Below, in pieces: positions 1-6,809 of a stretch of DNA of 17,664 bases. The position numbers and the translations under genes are program-made. Every line of letters begins with the position of its first letter. Position 1 is the first letter of the stretch. The DNA lies in assembly GCA_002322865.1 (NCBI GenBank), contig DCOH01000017.1, forward strand, positions 39,500 through 57,163, in the 5' to 3' direction. The stretch is from Sphingobacterium sp. UBA1575 (GTDB lineage Bacteria > Bacteroidota > Bacteroidia > Sphingobacteriales > Sphingobacteriaceae). A model generated the notes under the pieces. The model was not told the DNA's origin, ran no database searches, and saw only the letters and a program-made list of their open reading frames with translations.

Positions 1-194
1 CGGTTCAGATTGTGCAAGGGGAACAGGGCTTATATACGCCATATTATACAGACTTTAACCTTTATCTGGTAGGATTACCGTTTGATATAAAGCAGGTTAC
101 TGTGGATGGGATGAAGGTAAATGTTAGCAAGGATGAGGATGGTTTGAACTTTATCAAATTAGAACGTGACTTCAAAAAAGTCATCATTCAATAA
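1..194 (+). CDS. C-terminal fragment of probable GH31 family alpha-glucosidase (5' end outside window)
   Basis: The reading frame is open from the window edge (first full codon at base 3) to a TAA at 192-194, giving about 63 residues of a gene that begins upstream. The fragment contains NLYLVGLPFDIKQVTVDG, which resembles the last beta-sandwich domain of GH31 alpha-glucosidases, where a 'GLPF..kkVtvDG' strand pair is usual close to the C-terminus. No catalytic residues lie in the visible part. The next gene, glgB, starts 58 bp downstream on the same strand with no hairpin between them, so cotranscription with the glycogen genes is plausible. An alpha-glucan-cleaving enzyme would suit that context. 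The family call rests on a short, weakly diagnostic segment plus context; another multidomain glycosidase is possible. Confidence 0.55.
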   Translation, partial: VQIVQGEQGLYTPYYTDFNLYLVGLPFDIKQVTVDGMKVNVSKDEDGLNFIKLERDFKKVIIQ

Positions 195-252
195 TAAAAA
201 ATAAACTAAATAGAATAACTTAATAGAAGATATTAATTATATAAACCTAATT

Positions 253-2172
253 ATGTCAAACGCTGTAGAAGCACATTCCTTGTTGTCGGAATTTGATGTA
301 TTTTTATTCCGATCAGGAAGACATTATAAACTGTACGAAAAATTTGGATCAAGAGAGATCAGGGTTGATGGCCGAATAGGGGTCTACTTTGCTGTCTGGG
401 CTCCAAATGCCCAACAAGTATCCGTAATCGGAAATTTTAACGGATGGAATCCCCATTCCCATGCCTTACAGGTTCGATGGGATAGTTCGGGTATCTGGGA
501 AGGTTTCATCCCTGGTTTAGAAAATGGGGAGGTCTATAAGTACCATATCCATTCCAGTACAGGTGAGCGTTTGGAAAAAGCTGATCCATTTGCATTACAT
601 GCCGAAGTAGCACCAAAGACTGCCTCAATTGTGGCTACCACCTGGTATACTTGGCAGGATTCCGAATGGATGTACAACCGAAGGGAGCACAATGGGTTGG
701 ATAGGCCATATTCGGTATATGAAATGCACTTGGGTTCCTGGATGCGTGATCCCAAAGATCCTAACCGTTTCTTCTCTTATCGGGAAATAGCAGAGCGTTT
801 GGTTCCCTATCTGCAGGAAATGAACTATACGCATGTGGAGTTTATGCCGGTCATGGAGCATCCGTATTATCCTTCTTGGGGCTATCAGATTACCGGCTAT
901 TTTGCTGCTACATCAAGGTATGGTGGTCCGCAGGATCTAATGTATCTTATTGAAGAATTGCATAAACACCATATTGGGGTAATTTTGGACTGGGTGCCCT
1001 CGCATTTTCCGGGCGATAGCCACGGATTATATAAGTTTGATGGTACACATCTTTACGAACATGCGGACCCTAAAAAGGGATTCCATCCCGATTGGCAATC
1101 CTATATCTTCAATTATGGAAGAAACGAGATTCGGTCTTTCTTGATCTCCAATGCCTTTTTCTGGCTAGATCGCTACCATGTTGATGGTTTGCGGGTTGAT
1201 GCCGTGGCATCTATGCTTTACCTGGATTATTCCAGAAAGCAGGGGGAATGGGAACCAAACGAATTGGGCGGGAATGAAAACCTGGAAGCGGTTTCCTTTT
1301 TGAAGGAACTCAATGAAGCGATCTCCAAATATTTTCCGCAGGTACAATCCATCGCGGAGGAATCTACTTCCTGGCCAGGGGTAAGCCGTGCAACGTTTAA
1401 TAACGGTTTGGGATTTGGCATGAAATGGATGATGGGTTGGATGCATGATACCTTATCCTACTTCAAGGAAGATCCGATCAATCGCTCTTATCATCATAAT
1501 AAACTTACTTTTTCGTCGGTATACGCCTTTACGGAGAACTTTATGTTGCCATTGTCCCACGATGAAGTGGTACATGGAAAACAATCGTTGATCTATAAGA
1601 TGCCGGGAGATGAATGGCAGAAGTTTGCCAACCTGAGGGCTTTATACCTTTTTATGTATACTTTTTCTGGAACAAAACTGTTGTTCATGGGTGGTGAATT
1701 CGGACAAACATCCGAATGGAATGTGAACCAATCCTTAGATTGGCATTTATTGCAGTTCAAACCACACCAGAGCCTGAAGAAGTTCGTTGCTAAATTGAAC
1801 GAGATCTATCAGGGCTATCCAGCACTATACGAGAAACAGTTCAGTCCGGAAGGGTTCTTTTGGATTGATTTGGAAGATAAAGCGAACAGTGTTTTTGTGT
1901 ACTGTAGACGTGGTCATGATTGGGAAAACGACTTGGTCGTTGTCCTGAACCTAACACCTGTAGTACGGAGGAATTTTAGGATTGGGGTTCCCCATCCAGG
2001 CGAATGGGAATTGCTATTGAATTCGGATGACATGAGTTACAATGGCAGTGCAGTAGGGGTTAAGAAGCAGGTAAGTACCGATCCGACTTTTTGGATGAAC
2101 CAAAATCAGTCATTCTCCCTGGATTTACCACCACTGTCAGGACTGATCTTTAAACGAAAAATCAAGAAATGA
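253..2172 (+). CDS. glgB: 1,4-alpha-glucan branching enzyme GlgB
   Basis: This GH13 enzyme cuts alpha-1,4-glucan chains and rejoins them through alpha-1,6 bonds to branch glycogen in the cytoplasm. The 639 residues contain one N-terminal CBM48 domain (about 38-125, with the GNFNGWN motif at 60-66), then the catalytic (beta/alpha)8 barrel. Visible GH13 motifs are DWVPSHFP (246-253), GLRVDAVAS with the nucleophile Asp316, AEEST with the general acid Glu369, and LSHDEVVHG with transition-state Asp437. The all-beta C-terminal domain ends in LPPLSGLIFKR. The protein is shorter than the roughly 730-residue enterobacterial enzyme and lacks the extra N-terminal module of that type. The ATG at 253 follows an A/T-rich leader without a Shine-Dalgarno, as is normal in Bacteroidota. 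The stop codon overlaps the glgA start by 4 bp (ATGA). Confidence 0.97.
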   Translation: MSNAVEAHSLLSEFDVFLFRSGRHYKLYEKFGSREIRVDGRIGVYFAVWAPNAQQVSVIGNFNGWNPHSHALQVRWDSSGIWEGFIPGLENGEVYKYHIHSSTGERLEKADPFALHAEVAPKTASIVATTWYTWQDSEWMYNRREHNGLDRPYSVYEMHLGSWMRDPKDPNRFFSYREIAERLVPYLQEMNYTHVEFMPVMEHPYYPSWGYQITGYFAATSRYGGPQDLMYLIEELHKHHIGVILDWVPSHFPGDSHGLYKFDGTHLYEHADPKKGFHPDWQSYIFNYGRNEIRSFLISNAFFWLDRYHVDGLRVDAVASMLYLDYSRKQGEWEPNELGGNENLEAVSFLKELNEAISKYFPQVQSIAEESTSWPGVSRATFNNGLGFGMKWMMGWMHDTLSYFKEDPINRSYHHNKLTFSSVYAFTENFMLPLSHDEVVHGKQSLIYKMPGDEWQKFANLRALYLFMYTFSGTKLLFMGGEFGQTSEWNVNQSLDWHLLQFKPHQSLKKFVAKLNEIYQGYPALYEKQFSPEGFFWIDLEDKANSVFVYCRRGHDWENDLVVVLNLTPVVRRNFRIGVPHPGEWELLLNSDDMSYNGSAVGVKKQVSTDPTFWMNQNQSFSLDLPPLSGLIFKRKIKK

Positions 2173-3584
2173 AAGTAATCCATCTAAGTGTAGAATGTTT
2201 TCCAGTCGCCAAGGTAGGGGGGCTTGCCGATGTGGTCGGCGCTTTGCCTAAATATTTAAATCATTTAGGGGTTGATGCTTCGGTGCTGATGCCGTATTTC
2301 AACCGAAAGTTTGTGCAGGAGCATAATTTTGATACGGTAGCAACAGGACAATTCTATCAAGGTTCTATCTTGTTGGATTATGAGGTGCTCAAAGAAAGCA
2401 CTGATGCACTGGGTTTTCCATTATATTTGATAAGGATTCCTGGATTATTAGATCGGGAGGAAGTGTATTGCTATGCGGATGAAGCTGAACAGTGGATTGC
2501 CTTTCAACATGCTTTCCTGCATTATCTTAAGCATCAAGGAATAAAACCTGACATCATTCATTGCCATGACCATCATGTAGGCTTAATTCCTTTTTTAACG
2601 AGGAACGCAACGGATTATAAAGAATTTTCGGACATTAAAACGGTATTTACCGTTCATAATGGGCAATATCAGGGCTGGATGAATTGGAACAAAGGGATTA
2701 TATTGCCTGCATTTGATACCTGGAAATGGGGGCTGTTGGATTGGGATGGTGTTATCAACCCTTTGGCTACAGCGATTAAATGCTGTGATGCCTATACCAC
2801 GGTTTCAGAGGGTTACCTCAGCGAATTGTTTGTAGAAGCTAATGGCCTACAACGCTTGTTCTATGATGAAAGAGGGAAAGCCTGGGGTATTGTGAATGGA
2901 ATTGATACCGCATACTGGGATCCTGAAACGGATAAACAGATCACGGATAATTATTCGCCTACCAATGTTCAGGAAGGTAAATATGAAAATAAAAGCAAAT
3001 TCTGTAAGGAATATGGTTTAGATCCTGATTTACCCCTATTGAGCTATATAGGACGTTTTGCCACGGAAAAGGGCGCGGATATTCTACCGGCAATTGTAAA
3101 GGATCTTTTGGATAAGAAAGCTGGAAAACTGAATATCTTTATACTAGGCTCCGGAGATCCTGCCATCCAACAAGAGATTGCAGCACTTGAAAACGAGTTT
3201 CCGGAAGGCTTTGCAGTCTTTTTTGGTTATAATGAACAATTGGCCCATCAGGTGTATGCGGCTTCAGACATGCTGATCATGCCTTCCCGTGTTGAGCCTT
3301 GCGGTCTGAACCAGCTCTATGCCCTTAAATACGGGACCATACCGGTAGTTAGGAACATAGGTGGATTAAAAGACACGGTTATTGATTTTTCTGAGGGTGG
3401 GTATGGATTCAAATTTGAGGATGTCAATGCAGCAGAGGCATCTCAAGCGGTAGAGCGTGCCTTGGATTATCTCCAAGAGCCAAGGAAATTAAAAGAAACA
3501 AGAAATTTAGCCATGGAACTGGATTTTTCCTGGGATAAATCAGCATCAAAATATGTAGAGTTATATAACCAATTACTTAAATAA
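2169..3584 (+). CDS. glgA: Glycogen synthase GlgA (GT5, ADP-glucose dependent)
   Basis: This enzyme transfers glucose from a nucleotide sugar, normally ADP-glucose, to the non-reducing end of alpha-1,4-glucan. At 471 residues it has the usual bacterial length. The N-terminal GT5 domain opens with the signature KVGGLADVVGALP (15-27), whose Lys15 contacts the ADP-glucose phosphate, and carries HCHDHHVGL (131-139). The C-terminal Rossmann domain contains GRFATEKG (295-302; Arg296 and Lys301 match the conserved phosphate-binding pair) and PSRVEPCGLNQLY (372-384; Glu376 matches the essential glutamate of retaining GT-B synthases). The ATG at 2169 lies inside the last codons of glgB, and glgC begins 1 bp after its stop, so the three genes should be cotranscribed and probably translationally coupled. 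Use of ADP-glucose is supported by the adjacent glgC. Confidence 0.97.
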   Translation: MKVIHLSVECFPVAKVGGLADVVGALPKYLNHLGVDASVLMPYFNRKFVQEHNFDTVATGQFYQGSILLDYEVLKESTDALGFPLYLIRIPGLLDREEVYCYADEAEQWIAFQHAFLHYLKHQGIKPDIIHCHDHHVGLIPFLTRNATDYKEFSDIKTVFTVHNGQYQGWMNWNKGIILPAFDTWKWGLLDWDGVINPLATAIKCCDAYTTVSEGYLSELFVEANGLQRLFYDERGKAWGIVNGIDTAYWDPETDKQITDNYSPTNVQEGKYENKSKFCKEYGLDPDLPLLSYIGRFATEKGADILPAIVKDLLDKKAGKLNIFILGSGDPAIQQEIAALENEFPEGFAVFFGYNEQLAHQVYAASDMLIMPSRVEPCGLNQLYALKYGTIPVVRNIGGLKDTVIDFSEGGYGFKFEDVNAAEASQAVERALDYLQEPRKLKETRNLAMELDFSWDKSASKYVELYNQLLK

Positions 3585-3585
3585 T

Positions 3586-4857
3586 ATGGCGCACAAGGTA
3601 GTATCTATTGTTCTGGGAGGCGGTCGTGGCACCCGCCTGTTCCCATTGACCGATCAACGGTCTAAGCCTGCAGTTCCGATTGCAGGTAAATACAGATTAG
3701 TGGATATTCCTATCTCTAACTGTTTGAATTCCGGTTACAATAAGATTTTTGTTTTGACCCAATTCAACTCGGCTTCGTTAAACAAACACATCAAAAACTC
3801 CTACAACTTCAGTATTTTCAGTAAGGGTTTTGTGGATATTTTGGCAGCAGAACAGACTAGTGAGGGAGATTCCTGGTTTGAAGGAACTGCTGATGCAGTG
3901 AGAAGGACGCAGAAAAATCTGGTCAATGTAGACTATGATTATGTGTTGATCCTTTCTGGAGATCAATTGTACCAGATGGATTATTCCGCGATGGTCGATT
4001 TCCATGTGAAAAATAAAGGGGAAATCACGATTGCAACCATTCCGGTGACGGGGAAGGAAGCAACGGGATTTGGTATCCTGAAATCAAATGAGGATAATGA
4101 GGTGGTTTCTTTCATCGAAAAGCCTAATAAGGACTTATTGCCAGAATGGACTTCGGAAGTGCCAGAAGAGTTGGAAAAGCAGGGGAGGAACTATCTGGCA
4201 TCCATGGGGATCTATGTATTTTCCAAAGGTGTGATGGCGCGGATGTTGGCAGAGAACAAAGGGATGGATTTTGGAAAGGAAATCATTCCAGATGCTATTG
4301 AGAGTTCTAAGGTATTAAGTTATCAATTTGATGGGTATTGGACGGATATCGGTACCATTGCCTCCTTTTTCGAGGCAAATATCGGGTTGACCGAGGATAT
4401 TCCTTCTTTCAATCTTTTTGGAGAAACGGTGTATACCCGCGCACGTATGCTTCCACCTTCCAAAGTTTCCGGAACGACCTTGAATCATGCGATCATTGCG
4501 GATGGCTGCATTATCTTGGCCGAGAAAATCCAACAATCGGTAATCGGTATCCGTTCGAGAATAGGTTCGGGTACAGTGGTGAAATTCACTTATATGATGG
4601 GTTCGGATTATTATGAGGAACTGAATGAGATTGTGGAGCTTGCTTCCAGTCAGGAACCGCCTCCAATTGGTGTTGGGGAGCGTTGTTATATAGAAAACAC
4701 AATTTTGGATAAGAATTGCCGGATTGGTAATGATGTTCGGATAAAAGGGGGTAAACACCTTCCGGATGGTGATTTTGAAGAATATACGATCAGGGATGGG
4801 ATTGTAGTGGTGAAGAAAAATGCCGTGATCCAACATGGTCGAACCATCGGTTTTTAA
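3586..4857 (+). CDS. glgC: Glucose-1-phosphate adenylyltransferase (ADP-glucose pyrophosphorylase) GlgC
   Basis: This enzyme makes ADP-glucose from glucose-1-phosphate and ATP, the committed and allosterically controlled step of glycogen synthesis. The 423-residue protein has an N-terminal nucleotidyltransferase domain with GGGRGTRLFPLT (11-22), RSKPAVPIAGKYRLVDIP (25-42), SGDQLY with metal-binding Asp126 (124-129), FIEKP (176-180, glucose-1-phosphate site) and YWTDIGT (251-257). It is followed by a left-handed beta-helix of about 130 residues. Several stretches (VLTQFNSASLNKHI at 56-69, GTADAVRRT at 100-108, and the C-terminal IRDGIVVVKKNAVI) look more like cyanobacterial and plant enzymes than the E. 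coli type, so its effector may differ from fructose-1,6-bisphosphate; that is inference. It is the last gene of the glg block and is followed by a strong hairpin. Confidence 0.96.
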   Translation: MAHKVVSIVLGGGRGTRLFPLTDQRSKPAVPIAGKYRLVDIPISNCLNSGYNKIFVLTQFNSASLNKHIKNSYNFSIFSKGFVDILAAEQTSEGDSWFEGTADAVRRTQKNLVNVDYDYVLILSGDQLYQMDYSAMVDFHVKNKGEITIATIPVTGKEATGFGILKSNEDNEVVSFIEKPNKDLLPEWTSEVPEELEKQGRNYLASMGIYVFSKGVMARMLAENKGMDFGKEIIPDAIESSKVLSYQFDGYWTDIGTIASFFEANIGLTEDIPSFNLFGETVYTRARMLPPSKVSGTTLNHAIIADGCIILAEKIQQSVIGIRSRIGSGTVVKFTYMMGSDYYEELNEIVELASSQEPPPIGVGERCYIENTILDKNCRIGNDVRIKGGKHLPDGDFEEYTIRDGIVVVKKNAVIQHGRTIGF

Positions 4858-4878
4858 ACCTTCTTAATTGGTTTAACT

Positions 4879-4918
4879 AAACAAAGCGCCTATTACTTGT
4901 GTAGTGGGCGCTTTGTTT
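4879..4918. terminator. Bidirectional intrinsic terminator between convergent glgC and the EamA gene
   Basis: An 18-bp inverted repeat (left arm 4879-4896, right arm 4901-4918) encloses a 4-base TTGT loop. The outer 12 base pairs are perfect (AAACAAAGCGCC with GGCGCTTTGTTT) and the inner 6 contain two G-T wobble positions. The right end is T-rich on the + strand and the left end supplies a T-tract on the - strand. The hairpin can therefore stop transcription from glgC (+, ending 21 bp before it) and from the exporter gene (-, whose stop codon begins 22 bp beyond it). Confidence 0.9.
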
Positions 4919-4940
4919 TGTTAGGCTGTCGTTTTTTGCC

Positions 4941-6128
4941 TTATAGTTCTTGATCACCTAATCCATCTGGATTATCCAAGTCGAATTCTGGTTTTGGTGT
5001 TGTCTTCTTTTCAGATTCGTTATTTTCTTTAGCCTTTTTAAGGCGTGTCTTGCCATACTCAGCCACCTCTACAATTCGAGGGATACTACTTTTTGGTGCC
5101 ATATGACGTAATTTTTTGATTTTACGGCGGCGTTTGTATTTTCTGATCAGGTCACTGTTCACATAGAGGTTCCAGTTCATCAATAATACCGAAAACAATA
5201 CAACGGCCAATCCGATGATCTGCATTTTGGTCACCTCATGGTTCGTGAAAAAATGAACCAGGATCAAGGCGACGATAGGATTGACATAGGCATAGGTACT
5301 CACTTCGGTTGCTGGTCTCACCTGAAGAAGGAATATATAGCAGCTAAAAGCCAAAATAGAGCCCATTAAGGCCAGGTAAACCATGGCTCCCCAATATTCG
5401 ATAGCGACTGCAGAAAAATCAAATCTGGCGTATTCTCCGTTCAACAGAGCAACGGTTGTAAATGCCGTTCCGGCCACCACCATTTGCCAAGCGGTCTTAA
5501 CCATGACATTCAAATCTTCTGCTTCTGCTTTAGGTCCGTTTTCTACCGCTGCTTTCTGATCCCTTTTCTCCTTACTGTACTTGGACAATAAGGAACCTAT
5601 TGTCCAACCGATCGTTCCCAAGGTGAGGACAATCATGGCAGTCAATTTCTTGTCATTATCAGCAGAATGGGCATTGGGTGAAAATATCTGCTCCGCAAAA
5701 AGCATGAATACGCCCAGGAATCCCAGGATCAACCCTAAAAGGGTAGGAACAGAGGTGAAATTCTCCTTCCATTTTGGTTTGTCCAGAATGATGAACCAGA
5801 TGGCTGTTGCTGCCGAGAGAATGGATACAATTCCGCTGGAGATGTATTGCTCAGACCAGATAATGGCCGCCATATCGACGAACAACAATAGAAATCCGAC
5901 CATTGCTGCATCTTTAACAGCACTTTTGATAAATATCTTATATCCTTTGAAATAGCAATAGCCCATCAAAAGGGTTCCTGCAATGATAAATCTTATCGAT
6001 CCCAAGACAAAGGGTGGGAAGGCGTGCAAAGACTTCTCAATAAAGAAAAATGTAGATCCCCAAACGATATATACCACTAAATAGGCAAAGATGATCGTTG
6101 CGGTAGAGGGGGTAGTAGCTTTTACCAT
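4941..6128 (-). CDS. EamA/DMT-family permease with a long charged C-terminal tail
   Basis: This is a drug/metabolite-transporter superfamily protein of the inner membrane, with two EamA repeats. The first (about 11-145) opens with the typical YLVVYIVWGSTFFFIEKSL segment. The second (about 212-322) includes RPATEVSTYAYVNPIVALIL (271-290), the repeat signature common in EamA exporters. About ten hydrophobic segments are visible. Two hydrophilic parts stand out: an inter-repeat loop around 184-210 (KYSKEKRDQK and following) and a cytoplasmic tail from about 323 to 395 that begins very basic (RKYKRRRKIKKLR) and ends acidic. EamA proteins are usually near 300 residues, so the 395-residue length comes mainly from these parts. 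The gene follows an Lrp/AsnC regulator by 8 bp on the same strand, which suggests an amino-acid or related metabolite exporter under its control. The substrate is unknown. Confidence 0.9.
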   Translation of the reverse strand: MVKATTPSTATIIFAYLVVYIVWGSTFFFIEKSLHAFPPFVLGSIRFIIAGTLLMGYCYFKGYKIFIKSAVKDAAMVGFLLLFVDMAAIIWSEQYISSGIVSILSAATAIWFIILDKPKWKENFTSVPTLLGLILGFLGVFMLFAEQIFSPNAHSADNDKKLTAMIVLTLGTIGWTIGSLLSKYSKEKRDQKAAVENGPKAEAEDLNVMVKTAWQMVVAGTAFTTVALLNGEYARFDFSAVAIEYWGAMVYLALMGSILAFSCYIFLLQVRPATEVSTYAYVNPIVALILVHFFTNHEVTKMQIIGLAVVLFSVLLMNWNLYVNSDLIRKYKRRRKIKKLRHMAPKSSIPRIVEVAEYGKTRLKKAKENNESEKKTTPKPEFDLDNPDGLGDQEL

Positions 6129-6136
6129 ATGTATTT

Positions 6137-6616
6137 TTAATCCTTAAATGGGATCACTAATTTATTGTCTTCTTTTACTGTTTCCAGTACGATGGTGGTA
6201 CGCGTGGAGATGATGCCATCAATCTTGCTCAATGAATTGCGCATAAGGTCTACCAGACCTGCTGAATCGTTCGTACGTACCTTGATCAGATAGCCATCCT
6301 CTCCAGCAATATCATGGACCTCCAATACTTCCGGGATTTCTGCCAAAAGGATACCGACCTTTTGAACCCCAATGATGTCCTGCGTCTTGATAAAGATAAA
6401 GGATAACATTTTTTGGTCGATTGCGGCTGGGTTGATGCGGGCATTATATTGAAGGATGACTTCACGCTGTTCTAATTTCTTGACCCTTTCCAAGATTGCG
6501 GATGGTGCCATGCCCAATTCCCGGGCAATATCGGCATTGTTGGTCCTTGCATTATCCTGCATGATACGCAGGATTTGAAGGTCAATCTGGTCAAGGGTGA
6601 TTTCTAATTTTGCCAT
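6137..6616 (-). CDS. Lrp/AsnC family transcriptional regulator
   Basis: This is a 159-residue DNA-binding regulator of the feast/famine family, which senses amino acids or similar small ligands. The N-terminal winged helix-turn-helix is clear: DLQILRIMQDNARTNNADIA leads into ARELGMAPSAILERVKKLE (31-49), with the recognition helix around 37-48. The RAM effector/oligomerisation domain occupies about 70-147, including the LEVHDIAGEDGYLIKVR turn (98-114) and a final RTTIVLETVKE strand. The ATG start at 6616 gives the usual family length with no extension. The downstream EamA permease gene is 8 bp away, a frequent regulator-exporter arrangement, and autoregulation is typical of the family. The upstream region carries palindromic A/T-rich sequence and a promoter candidate. 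Confidence 0.95.
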   Translation of the reverse strand: MAKLEITLDQIDLQILRIMQDNARTNNADIARELGMAPSAILERVKKLEQREVILQYNARINPAAIDQKMLSFIFIKTQDIIGVQKVGILLAEIPEVLEVHDIAGEDGYLIKVRTNDSAGLVDLMRNSLSKIDGIISTRTTIVLETVKEDNKLVIPFKD

Positions 6617-6623
6617 AATGGCG

Positions 6624-6654
6624 CAAATATCGATAAATCCGAATTAAATTCAAA
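6624..6654 (-). promoter_or_regulatory. Candidate Bacteroidota promoter and palindromic operator for the AsnC-EamA operon
   Basis: Read on the - strand, TTTG (6654-6651) is followed after exactly 19 bases by GATATTTG (6631-6624). That matches the Bacteroidota -33 TTTG / -7 TAnnTTTG pattern except for the first base of the -7 box. Transcription would begin only a few bases before the ATG at 6616, implying a nearly leaderless mRNA. A near-perfect palindrome GAATTAAATTC (6641-6651) overlaps the -33 edge, and ATTAATTAAT (6654-6663) is a perfect one, so either could serve as a regulator site. A/T-rich sequence makes chance matches easy. Confidence 0.3.
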
Positions 6655-6809
6655 TTAATTAATGTAAAAAAGAATATTATTCAGTTTTCAGGTATATGAT
6701 CTGACGGAAAGAATTATTGGTTTGAGTGTTAGATAGCGAATACTTTACTAATATAATCAATAATCTTTAGGAATTAAAATGGGCTCTAATTGGGTTTATT
6801 TGTGTAACA
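6655..6809. other. Divergent intergenic region between the AsnC operon and the FAD/Fe-S gene
   Basis: This A/T-rich stretch separates the two divergent transcription units. A weak -7-like box TTTATTTG (6795-6802, one mismatch to TAnnTTTG) points toward the FAD/Fe-S gene, but has no TTTG at the correct spacing. If used, transcription would start almost on the ATG at 6810, which would favour the GTG at 6843 as the real start. No RNA gene, riboswitch or long repeat is recognised. Confidence 0.4.

Noticed and set aside
4315..4836. 173-codon open frame on the - strand inside glgC
   Set aside because: It is fully antisense to glgC, has a composition typical of a shadow frame (many His, Ile, Arg, no recognisable fold), and glgC is clearly the real gene.
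5581..5955. 124-codon + frame inside the EamA permease gene
   Set aside because: It is antisense to a well-supported membrane protein, and its sequence shows no domain or own promoter.
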